Translations under genes and position numbers: made by a program | The notes under the pieces: generated by a model | The model's input: the letters and a program-made list of their open reading frames with translations, nothing else | What the model was told of the DNA's origin: nothing | Database searches by the model: none | Part shown: positions 52,904-62,247 of the stretch, in pieces | How positions within the stretch are numbered: the stretch's first letter is position 1 | How the letters are laid out: each line of letters begins with the position of its first letter | Source of the DNA: JAHDCJ01 sp039028895 | Lineage (GTDB): Bacteria; Bacteroidota; Bacteroidia; Chitinophagales; Saprospiraceae | DNA: 64,000 nucleotides | Reading direction: 5' to 3' | NCBI GenBank assembly: GCA_039028895.1 | Contig: JBCCHF010000002.1 | Coordinates: 62,001-126,000 of the forward strand

Positions 52904-53923
52904 TTAAAGTTTATTTAAAAATGCCATGCTATCTACGCCATCAGCATAATCATTCAGTTTCGGTTGTTGTGTTTCTCCGAAAGGAACAACATCAAAGTGC
53001 TTCAACGGTTCACCAGCAACAACACACTGAATTTCATTTTTTTGCTCCAGCAAATCCCGCTCCAAATCCCTTTTGGCGTCATAATATTCATAATGCAAAC
53101 TTGCGATCCTGGAATGTAATGAGACATCTTCGTGAAGTAGCAGGCAGCTATTCGAAAGGTACGGAATTTTGTTGAGTATCAGTAGAGTAAGGTTGTAATC
53201 GTAATTGTTTTTGTACTTGTTGTGTAATATGAGATCCTGGTGAGTTTGAAGTTTTTCCAGCATGGGGATAAAATCATACTCCTGGGGTACATAAACTTTA
53301 GAAACATTCCTGCACCCTAAACCGAAATACCTGAAAATATCTTTACCCAAACCAGCAAAGGCAGTTTCATCCTCATTCCCGCTAAGGATGGCTACAGAAG
53401 TCCTGTTTTTCCTGATAATATTTGGATATTTTCCGAAATAATAATCGAAATACCTTGCTGAATTATTGCTTCCAGTGGCAATCACCGCATCAAATCCAGT
53501 TAATCGATCAACTACAGCGACATGATCTGAAATCCTGGAATCAATCTCATTTAATTCTTTGAGGATATAAGGAAATAAGACCTTGTCTTTATCAGAATAG
53601 CGCATCATAACCTTATGCCCTGAAGCCAAAATGGCAAGAAAATCGTGAAAACCAACCAGGGGAATATTTCCCGCCATGACAAGCCCAACTGTTTTTTGAG
53701 AAAAATCCTCCTTTTCGGGATAGGCGGATAGCCATGCTTCTAATTTTTCTTCTTCTAAAAATGCATCACAAATATTTGTTACAGCCAATCTGATATTTTC
53801 TTCTGTAAACCATTGATTGGCTTGTTTGGCTTTGAGCACAACCTGATCGAAAACCGGATTTCCAGCCTTCAAAAGGGTTCCTAATTCCTGAAATATTGCA
53901 ATTCTTTCTTTCCTGGTCAACAT
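52904..53923 (-). CDS. Acyl-CoA reductase, LuxC-like
   Basis: 339 aa of the aldehyde-dehydrogenase-like LuxC family. GLVMAGNIPLVGFHDFLAILASGHKVMMRYSDKD is the nucleotide-binding segment, ATGSNNSARYFDYYFGKYPNIIRKNRTSVAIL the core, and GLGCRNVSKVYVPQ holds the catalytic cysteine. LuxC reduces activated fatty acyl groups to aldehydes. Shorter than LuxC itself (about 480 aa), it matches the stand-alone acyl-CoA reductases seen in Bacteroidota. No LuxE-like ligase or luciferase gene is near. The natural substrate is not clear. Confidence 0.85.
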   Translation of the reverse strand: MLTRKERIAIFQELGTLLKAGNPVFDQVVLKAKQANQWFTEENIRLAVTNICDAFLEEEKLEAWLSAYPEKEDFSQKTVGLVMAGNIPLVGFHDFLAILASGHKVMMRYSDKDKVLFPYILKELNEIDSRISDHVAVVDRLTGFDAVIATGSNNSARYFDYYFGKYPNIIRKNRTSVAILSGNEDETAFAGLGKDIFRYFGLGCRNVSKVYVPQEYDFIPMLEKLQTHQDLILHNKYKNNYDYNLTLLILNKIPYLSNSCLLLHEDVSLHSRIASLHYEYYDAKRDLERDLLEQKNEIQCVVAGEPLKHFDVVPFGETQQPKLNDYADGVDSMAFLNKL

Positions 53924-53987
53924 CTGCTAAATTGAATAGACCACAAAAGTACTAAGTGCTAGGCTAAAATACGAGTGAAGATTTAAA

Positions 53988-55706
53988 TTATGCGTCTACC
54001 TTTTGTTCTTTGGAGACTTTTGATTTGGCTTCTTTGATATATCGCTGGTATGGTAAACTGATATTAAAATTTGTTCCCTTGCCATAAGTTGAATCTACAT
54101 AAATCTTACCCTGGTGTAGTTTTACGATCTTTTGGCAAATGGCTAGACCAATACCAGAGCCAGAGCTATTTGGATCGTCTGGTTTGGCTTGGTAGAATAT
54201 GATAAAGATGTGTTCCAGGAAGGATTTTTCAATCCCAATGCCGTTATCTTCCACAATAATCTCCCAAAAGTCTTTTTCATGTCTTGCAGAAATTTTTACC
54301 CTTGGAGGTACCCCAGGCTTTTTATATTTAATGGCATTTTGAATTAAATTCTGAAATAGCAGAACCAACTGAATCTCATTGGCCATTAAGGTGGGCAGAT
54401 CATTATATTCTACGACAGCGTCATTTTCAAAAATTTTCAATTTCAGATTCCGGATAGACATTTCGATCACTCTGTTCAGATCAACCCATTTCTTAACATT
54501 CTCACGACCTACTCTTGAATATTGTAAAAGATCGAGGATCAACTTATTCATTCTCCTTGCCCCGTCAGTTGCAAAATTGATATACTCAGTTGCTGTCGGT
54601 CCAAGCTCGTCACTAAACCGCTTGTCAAGTAATTGAAGATAACTGGTAATCATCCTTAAGGGCTCCCGCAAATCATGGGAAACGACATATGAAAAATCTT
54701 CCAGATCTTTATTGGATTGCTGAAGTTTCCTTGCATACTCCTTGATCTTGGCTTCGTCTTTTTTTCGCTCAGTAATGTTTTCAATTAGCCCGATATTGAG
54801 AATATGCCTGTTTTCTAGATCCCGGATTATTCTAACTGAAACATTACAGTCAATGACTTCACCGTCTTTACAGATATAACGTTTCTCTGTAGTATACTGG
54901 TCCTTACCTTTGATATTTGCATTATCAAACAACTGAAAAGTCAGGTCCTGATCCTCAGGATAAGTGAGATCGTGGCTGTCCATGGTCAGCAATTCTTGTT
55001 CGGAATATTTAAACATGGCACACATGGCTTTATTCACCCGAATCACCTTTTTCTCCCTGTTGGTGATCACGATTCCATAGTTGGCTTCCTCGAAGACCAG
55101 TTTAAACATTTCTTCTGATTCCTTGAGAATCCCAGTATTTTCATATAATTGCTCCTGGTCAGAAATCTTCGCTCCTACAAAGAGATATACTGCCAAAGAA
55201 GCCAGCGGATACCAAATAAAAAATAAAAAGTCAGGTAGAGGATCATTTTGTGAAATCAAGACGCTGGCCCCACACAAAACAAAATTAGTCACCAGAAACA
55301 TTACCAGGTGTTTCCTGTGCTCGAAGTAATTACAGAAAACGAGAAGGCTTCCCCAAAAGAAGAATACGAATAACTCTTCATTGCCATTGAGGTAACTCAA
55401 TAAAATAATTATTGACATGTAGATCTGGACGCCAACAAATCCAAGATATGGTGAAGAGTTTTTATTATTTGTTTTGTGGAAAGACAGATACAGCAAGATG
55501 GCCATACTGAGCAGGTAACACGGAATAAGCACTGACGGTACAACGTATTCTACTCCCCTCCATTCACCAATATAGCGAATGGTCATATGCAATGCAGGGT
55601 AAAAGATTAATAAGGCAAAGATCCCGTGTTGGTCGTTGGTCAATCTTTTCCTTATCAAGCTTACCTTTTTCAGGAAATTGCTTAAAGGAATAATTGAATC
55701 ATTCAC
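53988..55706 (-). CDS. Membrane-bound PAS sensor histidine kinase
   Basis: 572 aa. Six or seven N-terminal membrane segments (about 20-185) precede a PAS domain (about 195-315: FEEANYGIVITNREKKVIRVNKAMCAMFKY). A dimerisation helix carries the phospho-acceptor His in YVVSHDLREPLRMI. The ATPase follows with N box NLIQNAIKYKKPG, G1 DNGIGIE and G2 GSGIGLAICQKI. No receiver is attached, and no response regulator gene is adjacent, so it is an orphan kinase that may sense membrane or ligand signals through its membrane part. Partner unknown. Confidence 0.9.
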   Translation of the reverse strand: MNDSIIPLSNFLKKVSLIRKRLTNDQHGIFALLIFYPALHMTIRYIGEWRGVEYVVPSVLIPCYLLSMAILLYLSFHKTNNKNSSPYLGFVGVQIYMSIIILLSYLNGNEELFVFFFWGSLLVFCNYFEHRKHLVMFLVTNFVLCGASVLISQNDPLPDFLFFIWYPLASLAVYLFVGAKISDQEQLYENTGILKESEEMFKLVFEEANYGIVITNREKKVIRVNKAMCAMFKYSEQELLTMDSHDLTYPEDQDLTFQLFDNANIKGKDQYTTEKRYICKDGEVIDCNVSVRIIRDLENRHILNIGLIENITERKKDEAKIKEYARKLQQSNKDLEDFSYVVSHDLREPLRMITSYLQLLDKRFSDELGPTATEYINFATDGARRMNKLILDLLQYSRVGRENVKKWVDLNRVIEMSIRNLKLKIFENDAVVEYNDLPTLMANEIQLVLLFQNLIQNAIKYKKPGVPPRVKISARHEKDFWEIIVEDNGIGIEKSFLEHIFIIFYQAKPDDPNSSGSGIGLAICQKIVKLHQGKIYVDSTYGKGTNFNISLPYQRYIKEAKSKVSKEQKVDA

Positions 55707-55964
55707 TTATTAATGCCTTTGTCAGTTACCTAAAATTTTAATCCGGTTTTCATCCTTTCTAAAATAAATCTATTTTTGTCCCTGTTAAATAAGGAGAAAG
55801 GGATGATTTGACGAATTAGTTCTTTGTAAGAATACGAAGAATTTCATTATAAGTTACAATTCTTGTCTTTCAGAACTAATCAACTGACCAAAACAAGGGA
55901 AAATTCATGCATTTTTTCTTCAAAATGGAATTTTTGGCATGATCCATAAACTGAGGTATAAGTA

Positions 55965-56882
55965 ATGTCTTCTAAAGAGTCCATTAAAAAGGTATTGAAA
56001 AACACGGTTGAGACTGTTAAGACTGCGGCCAGTGATCTGTATTATTTTCTGTCAAGTAAGATCTTTCTGAAAAATGCTGTCGGTGCTATAATCCTGTCTG
56101 TTTTACTACTCGTCCTTTCGTTTCAATTTCTCAAGATGTATACGCGTCATGGTGAAACAATTACGCTCCCCGATTTCACCGGGATGACAATTGATAAGGT
56201 AGAACAACAACTAAAAAACAAGCATCTGAAATATGGGGTTATCGATTCGGTGTACAGCGCAGCAGATATTCCGGGAGCTATATTGGATCAGGACCCACCT
56301 GCCAACTCAAAAGTCAAGGAAAACAGAACCATCTACTTTACGGTTAACCCACTCAATCCTCCAAAAGTAATGTTGCCCAATATCTGGAATGTGGACTATA
56401 AATTCGCTAGGAATATGTTGTTGGCCAGGGGCCTTGAAGTAGATGAAGAAAACATCAGGTACAAGAAGGACAAAGCAGAGGATACCATTCTCGATGTCAT
56501 TTATGATGGAGAAACACTTAAAAAACCTCCAAGTGGAACTAGAGAAACACCCTATCGTATTCCTAAAGGTACCAAGTTGGGACTCGTAGTCGCAGAAGGT
56601 GGTGGTGGTGAAGTTATTGTTCCCAAATTGACTTGTAATACATATGATGAAGCCATTTTCAAGATCAGATCTTCCAACCTGAATATTGGTGCTATCATTG
56701 CAGATCAAACTGTTACAGATACCCTCGCAGCATTTGTTTACCGACAAAACCCTACCAGTAGTGGTCAGTTTATGCGAATGGGTGAACAAATTGATATTTG
56801 GATCACCCAGGATAAACCTGCGGGTTGCACTGAATGGGACATCTTTGATGAAGATACGGAAGAAGGCAGCAATATGGAATAA
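55965..56882 (+). CDS. PASTA-domain membrane protein
   Basis: 305 aa. A basic cytoplasmic N-terminus (about 1-33), one transmembrane helix (about 36-57, AVGAIILSVLLLVLSFQFL) and three PASTA units (about 65-135, 138-210 and 215-285; for example TLPDFTGMTIDKVEQQLKNKHLKYGVIDSVYS). PASTA domains bind uncrosslinked peptidoglycan or muropeptides. Unlike PrkC or StkP kinases there is no kinase domain; the bare anchor form is typical of Bacteroidota. It starts an operon with the T9SS protein, rhodanese and hldD. Confidence 0.88.
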   Translation: MSSKESIKKVLKNTVETVKTAASDLYYFLSSKIFLKNAVGAIILSVLLLVLSFQFLKMYTRHGETITLPDFTGMTIDKVEQQLKNKHLKYGVIDSVYSAADIPGAILDQDPPANSKVKENRTIYFTVNPLNPPKVMLPNIWNVDYKFARNMLLARGLEVDEENIRYKKDKAEDTILDVIYDGETLKKPPSGTRETPYRIPKGTKLGLVVAEGGGGEVIVPKLTCNTYDEAIFKIRSSNLNIGAIIADQTVTDTLAAFVYRQNPTSSGQFMRMGEQIDIWITQDKPAGCTEWDIFDEDTEEGSNME

Positions 56883-56958
56883 TTTCAGGTTCTATAATTG
56901 TCAAAACTCCCTAGTCCCAACCTCAATATTTAATTCACAAAATCATTTTCAATATTAC

Positions 56959-58830
56959 ATGAAATTTATCCTCCAATCCTTAATATGCCTGTGCTTATCA
57001 GTTACTTTTGGTTTTAGCCAGGTCATTGAAGTCCCACCTTCTGAAAATTTAACGTTAAAACTGTATTATCAGAAACACGGAGATACGAAACCTTTGTACG
57101 CAGCTAAAAGCGGGCTTAATAATTCGCTTCCATTCATTGAAGACTTTACAGCACCCGGACCATTTCCTGATCCAGTTGTCTGGGAAAACAACCAGGTATA
57201 TATAAATTATGGTATGGGGCAAGCGCCACCCTCTTACGGCGTTGCCACTTTCGATGGCCTTAACGCTTCAGGCATCCCTTATGGTGGGGGCTACGGAGGT
57301 TCCGATACGCTAACTTCCAGGGTTTTTGACCTTAGTGGTAATTCTTCTGCTGATGATATCTGGCTTAGCTACTTCATCCAGGCAAAAGGTTTGGGTGAGC
57401 GCCCTGAGGTGGCAGATGTTTTGATCCTTGAATTTATGAGTAACTCTGGCAATTGGGTCCAGATCGAACAGCACGCGGGCCTTACTGGTGGTTCACCAGA
57501 TTTCATTCCAGATTTTTCACAACATTTCCATCCTGTAACTGATAATGCTTACCTACATAGCAATTTCCAATTCAGGTTTCGCAATTTATCTTCAAACAGT
57601 GGCTTCCTGGATATTTGGAACCTGGATTACATCGAAATGGCTGAAAATCGTTCTGGAAATGAGACTAGTTTTGATGATATTGCGTGTGTTACTTTACCAC
57701 CTGATGTCCTTTTGACTTACACGGCCATGCCATTCGATCAATTTCTTGGAGATATTCCAGGTGAGCTCCAACTATCAGCAGCCATGGAGATTACTAATCA
57801 TTTCTCAACAGGCAAATCTGTTGATCCGCGTGAGATAAGTGCATATGAAACCACTTCCGGAGCCATGGTTTTGCCTTCTAAAAATTTTGGTCAAACCAAT
57901 TTCACGCCTGGACAAACTCTTTCGCTAAACGAAAATCTCAGTTTTAATGATTTCAATTTTGGAGTATTACCCACCTCTACGGAAAATGCTGAAATCGTTA
58001 CGGAGTATTCCTTCCAGATCAATGGTCAAAACCAGGGTGCAGAATTGAATGACATCGCAAGGACCACTACTCATTTCAAAGATTACTTTGCCTATGACGA
58101 TGGCACTGCAGAATCAAATATCGTTGCTACTGGCCAGGGCACTCAAGTCGCTGTAATGTTTCATGTTAACGTTCCAGATACGATCCAGGCCATTCAGATA
58201 CATTTCCAGAGAGTACAGGGCTCTGTAGTGGACCAGGAGTTTAACCTGTTTGTCTGGAAAGACAACCTGGACTCCGACCCGGTTTTGGACCTTATTTTCG
58301 AAAATCCCTCCTACGTGGATACCATTAACGGGTTTACTCAATATAATTTCGACGAACCTGTATTTCTCGATTCAGGGGATGACTTTTTTATTGGCTGGCA
58401 ACAGTTTACACAAACCAGTAATTCGATACCTGTAGGTTTTGACAAAAACAACCCGGATGCTAACCAATTTGCTTACCAAAATGTTGGGTCTGGTTGGTCA
58501 CCATTAAGTTCTTCACTGCAAGGAGCCATAATGCTAAGACCAATAATGGGGTTTGACTTATTTGTAAGTAATGAAGAGATCATAACTCCTGATGATCATA
58601 TTGAGATTTTTCCAAATCCTGTTTCAGAGGTACTGAATCTGAACCTGCTCCAGGGGAACTTTTCAGATTATAGATACGAAATATTTGATGCAACCGGGCG
58701 ATTATCAGGACAAGGAGCATTAACAGAGCATATCAGGGTTGACTATTTGGTAAATGGACTACATATTCTCCAGATTACTCAGACCTCAACTAACCAGGTT
58801 ATGCATCACAAACTTGTAAAAATTGACTAA
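56959..58830 (+). CDS. Secreted protein with type IX secretion sorting domain
   Basis: 623 aa from the ATG at 56959, whose first 20 residues (MKFILQSLICLCLSVTFGFS) form a signal peptide. The central part is beta-rich with FDLSGNSSADDIWLSYF-like stretches that suggest a jelly-roll or carbohydrate-binding fold. Residues about 545-623 (IEIFPNPVSEVLNLNL to HKLVKID) are the type IX sorting domain (Por secretion tail), which is removed on export to the cell surface. Enzymatic function not recognised. Confidence 0.85.
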   Translation: MKFILQSLICLCLSVTFGFSQVIEVPPSENLTLKLYYQKHGDTKPLYAAKSGLNNSLPFIEDFTAPGPFPDPVVWENNQVYINYGMGQAPPSYGVATFDGLNASGIPYGGGYGGSDTLTSRVFDLSGNSSADDIWLSYFIQAKGLGERPEVADVLILEFMSNSGNWVQIEQHAGLTGGSPDFIPDFSQHFHPVTDNAYLHSNFQFRFRNLSSNSGFLDIWNLDYIEMAENRSGNETSFDDIACVTLPPDVLLTYTAMPFDQFLGDIPGELQLSAAMEITNHFSTGKSVDPREISAYETTSGAMVLPSKNFGQTNFTPGQTLSLNENLSFNDFNFGVLPTSTENAEIVTEYSFQINGQNQGAELNDIARTTTHFKDYFAYDDGTAESNIVATGQGTQVAVMFHVNVPDTIQAIQIHFQRVQGSVVDQEFNLFVWKDNLDSDPVLDLIFENPSYVDTINGFTQYNFDEPVFLDSGDDFFIGWQQFTQTSNSIPVGFDKNNPDANQFAYQNVGSGWSPLSSSLQGAIMLRPIMGFDLFVSNEEIITPDDHIEIFPNPVSEVLNLNLLQGNFSDYRYEIFDATGRLSGQGALTEHIRVDYLVNGLHILQITQTSTNQVMHHKLVKID

Positions 58831-58831
58831 A

Positions 58832-59143
58832 ATGAATGATCTCAATATTGTTGAATTCAAAGCCAAACTTGACAAAAGTGAGGATTTTGTGCTGATCGAT
58901 GTCCGTGAAGCATGGGAGCACCAGGAATTCAATATGGGTGGTGAAAATATTCCATTAGGTGTTTTGACGTTAAAATTGGATGATCTCGAAGAAGCCCGCG
59001 AAAAAGAAGTCATCGTTTACTGCAAGATGGGCGGTCGCAGTGGTATGGCCAAACAAATTCTTATCCAGTCAGGGTTCACCAACGTCAGAAATCTACTGGG
59101 AGGTGCTGATTCCTGGATCGCAACCTTCGGAAAATCACTTTAA
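58832..59143 (+). CDS. Rhodanese-like single-domain protein
   Basis: 103 aa from the ATG at 58832, one base after the previous stop. It holds a single rhodanese fold with VLIDVREAWEHQEFN and the active loop VIVYCKMGGRSGMAKQIL, with Cys about residue 64. It probably carries sulfur as a persulfide or acts as a thiosulfate:thiol transferase in the cytosol. It lies between the T9SS protein and hldD, ten bases before the latter. Confidence 0.9.
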   Translation: MNDLNIVEFKAKLDKSEDFVLIDVREAWEHQEFNMGGENIPLGVLTLKLDDLEEAREKEVIVYCKMGGRSGMAKQILIQSGFTNVRNLLGGADSWIATFGKSL

Positions 59144-59153
59144 CAACTAAGTT

Positions 59154-60125
59154 ATGATCCTGGTTACTGGGGCGGCTGGCTTTATTGGCAGTTGCCTCGT
59201 GAGTTTGTGTAATGAAAATGGTCTCAATGACCTTTTGCTCGTTGATGACTTTGGTGATGAAACAAAATCTTCCAATCTCACTAGCAAATCTTTTTCCATG
59301 CAAATGGACAGAGAAAAATTTATTGGTGCCATTAGGCAGAATGCAACACTTGACATTTCTTTTGTTTTCCACCTGGGAGCCAGAACAGATACTACTGAAA
59401 AAGATAGACGCATTTTTGACCATTTAAACCTGGAATACTCGAAGTCGCTTTGGCAGTATTGTTCGAAAAGAAAAATACCTTTTGTATATGCCTCAAGCGC
59501 AGCCACATACGGTGGCGGTGAATTAGGCTATGATGAAGCCCACGAACTTACCAAAAATCTAAAGCCACTCAATCCTTACGGAGATTCGAAACTGGAGTTT
59601 GATCAATTTGTATTGCAACAACAAGTGACCCCTCCCCTTTGGGCCGGCCTGCGTTTCTTTAACGTTTATGGACCCAATGAGTACCATAAAGGTCGGATGG
59701 CTTCTGTTATCTTTCACACCTTTAACCAAATCCGGAAAACGGGTTCCATGAAGCTATTCAGGTCGCATCGTGAAGATATTCGGGATGGTTACCAAAGCAG
59801 GGATTTCATTTATGTTAAAGATGTCGTAAAAGTTTGCATGCATTTTTTCAAAAAACAGGATTGCCCGTCTGGCCTATTCAATGTTGGCACCGGTAAGGCT
59901 CGTACATTCCTCGACCTGGCCAGATTAACTTTCAAGGCTTTAGGGCTGGAGCCGAATATCAGTTTTATCGATACTCCTGAAGATATCAGGGACACTTACC
60001 AGTATTTCACTGAAGCAAAAATGGACAAGCTCTTTGATGCCGGCTACGAGCATGCTTTCTTTTCTTTGGAGGAAGGTATCAAAGAATACGTTGGAAAATT
60101 TCTTTCCGACAGCAAATATTATTAG
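59154..60125 (+). CDS. hldD: ADP-L-glycero-D-manno-heptose-6-epimerase
   Basis: 323 aa short-chain-type epimerase. The NAD motif VTGAAGFIGS at the start, YASSAATYGGGE and the YGDSKLEF catalytic pair (Tyr/Lys), and FNVYGPNEYHKGRMASVIFHTFNQ fit HldD closely. It makes the L,D-heptose precursor of lipopolysaccharide inner core. It ends the four-gene operon that begins with the PASTA gene. It converges with a lipoprotein gene nine bases on. Confidence 0.93.
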   Translation: MILVTGAAGFIGSCLVSLCNENGLNDLLLVDDFGDETKSSNLTSKSFSMQMDREKFIGAIRQNATLDISFVFHLGARTDTTEKDRRIFDHLNLEYSKSLWQYCSKRKIPFVYASSAATYGGGELGYDEAHELTKNLKPLNPYGDSKLEFDQFVLQQQVTPPLWAGLRFFNVYGPNEYHKGRMASVIFHTFNQIRKTGSMKLFRSHREDIRDGYQSRDFIYVKDVVKVCMHFFKKQDCPSGLFNVGTGKARTFLDLARLTFKALGLEPNISFIDTPEDIRDTYQYFTEAKMDKLFDAGYEHAFFSLEEGIKEYVGKFLSDSKYY

Positions 60126-60133
60126 GCTAAAAT

Positions 60134-60586
60134 TTATTGGCGTGCTAATGGGTTTATCCCAACATAATAAACCAGGTTCCATTCCCCGTCCGCAAAGTAA
60201 AACCTTCGTATCGTACCGAAATTATCTGCATTTCTTATTGTTTCTTCTACCATGTAGCCAAGTGCTTTGATTTCTCTGTTAAATCCTTTTTCTTCAAGGT
60301 CGATCTCACGATGCATTATCCATTCATCACGTTCCCAATAAAATGGGGCATTGGGGTCAATCGTATCAGCGAAATCTTCAACCCCTTGCAGGGGAAAGGT
60401 AATATGGTCAATTTGATAGAGGCTGTCTCTGTGGAAGCGCTTATAAAAATCATCAAACCCTTCAGGGAGCCCTGTCTCCGCATTGCTCTCAGGTTGCTGC
60501 TTCTCATTATCTCCCAATTTGCATGATGATAACCCAACAAAAACTATTAACAGCACCAGGGTATGATATAACTTAAATCGAATCAT
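60134..60586 (-). CDS. Putative small lipoprotein
   Basis: 150 aa from the ATG at 60586 (MIRFKLYHTLVLLIVFVGLSSC): a lipoprotein signal with Cys 22. The remaining about 125 residues have alternating acidic and aromatic segments (DDFYKRFHRDSLYQIDHITFPLQG, ERDEWIMHREIDLEEKGF, FYFADGEWNLVYYV) and could form a small alpha/beta domain. I know no family. It follows the phosphopantetheinyl transferase on the same strand with a four-base gap, so the two are probably one transcript. Confidence 0.65.
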   Translation of the reverse strand: MIRFKLYHTLVLLIVFVGLSSCKLGDNEKQQPESNAETGLPEGFDDFYKRFHRDSLYQIDHITFPLQGVEDFADTIDPNAPFYWERDEWIMHREIDLEEKGFNREIKALGYMVEETIRNADNFGTIRRFYFADGEWNLVYYVGINPLARQ

Positions 60587-60590
60587 AGGA

Positions 60591-61274
60591 TTAATCTTCT
60601 TCTGCCCCAACGAGCATAAAATCATTGAATCGTTCATATTGGATGGTATATTCCTTGCAAAATTCTTCTTTCCTCACAATTCCTTTAATAACGCCAGATG
60701 ACATGAAATGGAACGGAAGAATTGACATATTTCCTCTAAAATCGAGTTTTTTACGGCCGTAAGCCTTATACATGGATTCTTTTGCCCCCCAAAAAACATG
60801 TAGATGCTCAATTTTGTGTTCCTCATTTAACGCAGCCGATTCCTCCTCTCGCATAAACTTGTGTTCTATCCTCCCAATTTTGTCAACGAGTCTTTGTATA
60901 TCTACTCCGATAGGTTTTTCAGAAAATAAAACAGCCGCATGATCGCTTGAATGGCTAATGGAAATTTCGAAATCGGTATTTGCCAAATGAGGTTTTCCAA
61001 ATTCATCAACCAGGCAAGGGGCTCTTTTATAAAATCCTGTCATATGATGAATTAACCATCTTGATGTCAGCCATTCTCGTCGTCGTCTTCCTTTTGCTTT
61101 ATTCAGGAATGTTCTTTCTACTTCCGTAAGCTCCATTTTTTCCATAAAGCTTTCTTCTCCTTCTTCCCATTGCCAAATCCCCAGTTTGGAATTTACTAAC
61201 CAGTCTTTTTCAAGAATAAGAGGCACTTCAGTTATTTTTTTTACTTCACTTTGAGTAAAATTAAAGAAAATCAA
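60591..61274 (-). CDS. 4'-phosphopantetheinyl transferase, Sfp-like
   Basis: 227 aa with a TTG start at 61274; the next in-frame ATG is 43 codons on and would cut the fold. The metal and CoA-binding motifs PIGVDIQRL and FWGAKESMYKAYG are intact, and FEISISHSSDHAAVLF is the N-terminal ACP-facing block. The enzyme moves the phosphopantetheine arm of CoA to carrier proteins. Only one such gene is seen here, so it may serve both acyl-carrier and secondary-metabolite proteins. It starts under a box facing that of the WD40 gene. Confidence 0.88.
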   Translation of the reverse strand: MIFFNFTQSEVKKITEVPLILEKDWLVNSKLGIWQWEEGEESFMEKMELTEVERTFLNKAKGRRRREWLTSRWLIHHMTGFYKRAPCLVDEFGKPHLANTDFEISISHSSDHAAVLFSEKPIGVDIQRLVDKIGRIEHKFMREEESAALNEEHKIEHLHVFWGAKESMYKAYGRKKLDFRGNMSILPFHFMSSGVIKGIVRKEEFCKEYTIQYERFNDFMLVGAEED

Positions 61275-61284
61275 TTCGGACTTT

Positions 61285-61302
61285 TAAATTTGTGCAAATT
61301 TA
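61285..61302. promoter_or_regulatory. Face-to-face -7 boxes of divergent genes
   Basis: TAAATTTG at 61285-61292 (plus strand) and TAAATTTG read on the minus strand at 61302-61295 form an 18-base near-perfect palindrome with a TG centre. Each is a full -7 match, one for the WD40 gene and one for the phosphopantetheinyl transferase, so polymerase can occupy only one at a time. Confidence 0.6.
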
Positions 61303-61314
61303 ACGTCCGCAGGA

Positions 61315-62238
61315 TTGTCAAACACTATTCAAATACAAAAATCCCTGGAGTTTACAGGCCACAAAGGTGCTATTTATTCTGTAACTAAAGCAGATAAAGC
61401 TGGCAGTTTTTTTACAGGAGGTGGTGAAGGGCAAATTGTAAAATGGTCTTTAGATAATCCGGACCAAGGGCAAGTGGTCGCTCAAATTGACTCAAGAGTA
61501 TTTTCTTTATTGTATTTGGAGCATCTAAACCTTTTGTTAGTCGGCAATATGGAAGGTGGCCTATACTGGATAGATTTAAGGGAAATGAAAGTGCTTTCAT
61601 CTTCAGCGAATCACACTAATGGAGTTTTCGATATTCATTATCTCGATGATGTTATTTACACGTTTGGAGGTGATGGTAAGTTGACCAAATGGTCAATTGA
61701 CTCCAGAATGCCCATAGAAACGCTTCATCTTGCAGGATACAGTCTTCGTGGCGCTTCGAGGCTAAAAACTACCGCACTAATAGCGGTGGGAAGCAGCGAC
61801 AATGCGATTTACTTGGTCGACTTCAAAAACATGCGCCTGGTAGATCGCATCGATGATGCACATGATAGCTCTGTATTTAGTGTCAAATTCACTACCGATG
61901 GCAGACATTTATTGAGTGGTGGCCGAGATGCTCATCTGAAGGTCTGGGATGTCGATCAGAACTTCAGGAATATAGTTAGTCACCCTGCACATATGTTTAC
62001 CGTAAATTATCTTGAGGTCCTTACCGGAAAAAATCTGGTAGCAACGGCCAGCAGGGATAAAACTATTAAATTATGGGACCTTGAAACTTTTGATTTGGTG
62101 AAAGTTATTGATACCCTTAAAAATAATTGTCATATCAATTCTGTAAATCGATTACTCTGGCTTGAAAATGAAGACAGGCTCATCTCTGTTTCTGATGACA
62201 GAAGGGCGATGGCGTGGCAAATTGATATTACAGCATAA
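61315..62238 (+). CDS. WD40-repeat beta-propeller protein
   Basis: 307 aa with TTG start at 61315; no early in-frame ATG is available. About seven WD-type repeats are seen: HKGAIYSVTKADKAGSFFTGGGEGQIVKW, SSVFSVKFTTDGRHLLSGGRDAHLKVWD and VATASRDKTIKLWDLE are the clearest. A seven-bladed propeller is the expected fold, acting as a binding platform. No signal peptide, so it is cytosolic. It is followed ten bases later by dcd. Partner unknown. Confidence 0.88.
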   Translation: MSNTIQIQKSLEFTGHKGAIYSVTKADKAGSFFTGGGEGQIVKWSLDNPDQGQVVAQIDSRVFSLLYLEHLNLLLVGNMEGGLYWIDLREMKVLSSSANHTNGVFDIHYLDDVIYTFGGDGKLTKWSIDSRMPIETLHLAGYSLRGASRLKTTALIAVGSSDNAIYLVDFKNMRLVDRIDDAHDSSVFSVKFTTDGRHLLSGGRDAHLKVWDVDQNFRNIVSHPAHMFTVNYLEVLTGKNLVATASRDKTIKLWDLETFDLVKVIDTLKNNCHINSVNRLLWLENEDRLISVSDDRRAMAWQIDITA

Positions 62239-62247
62239 ATTAGAAAA

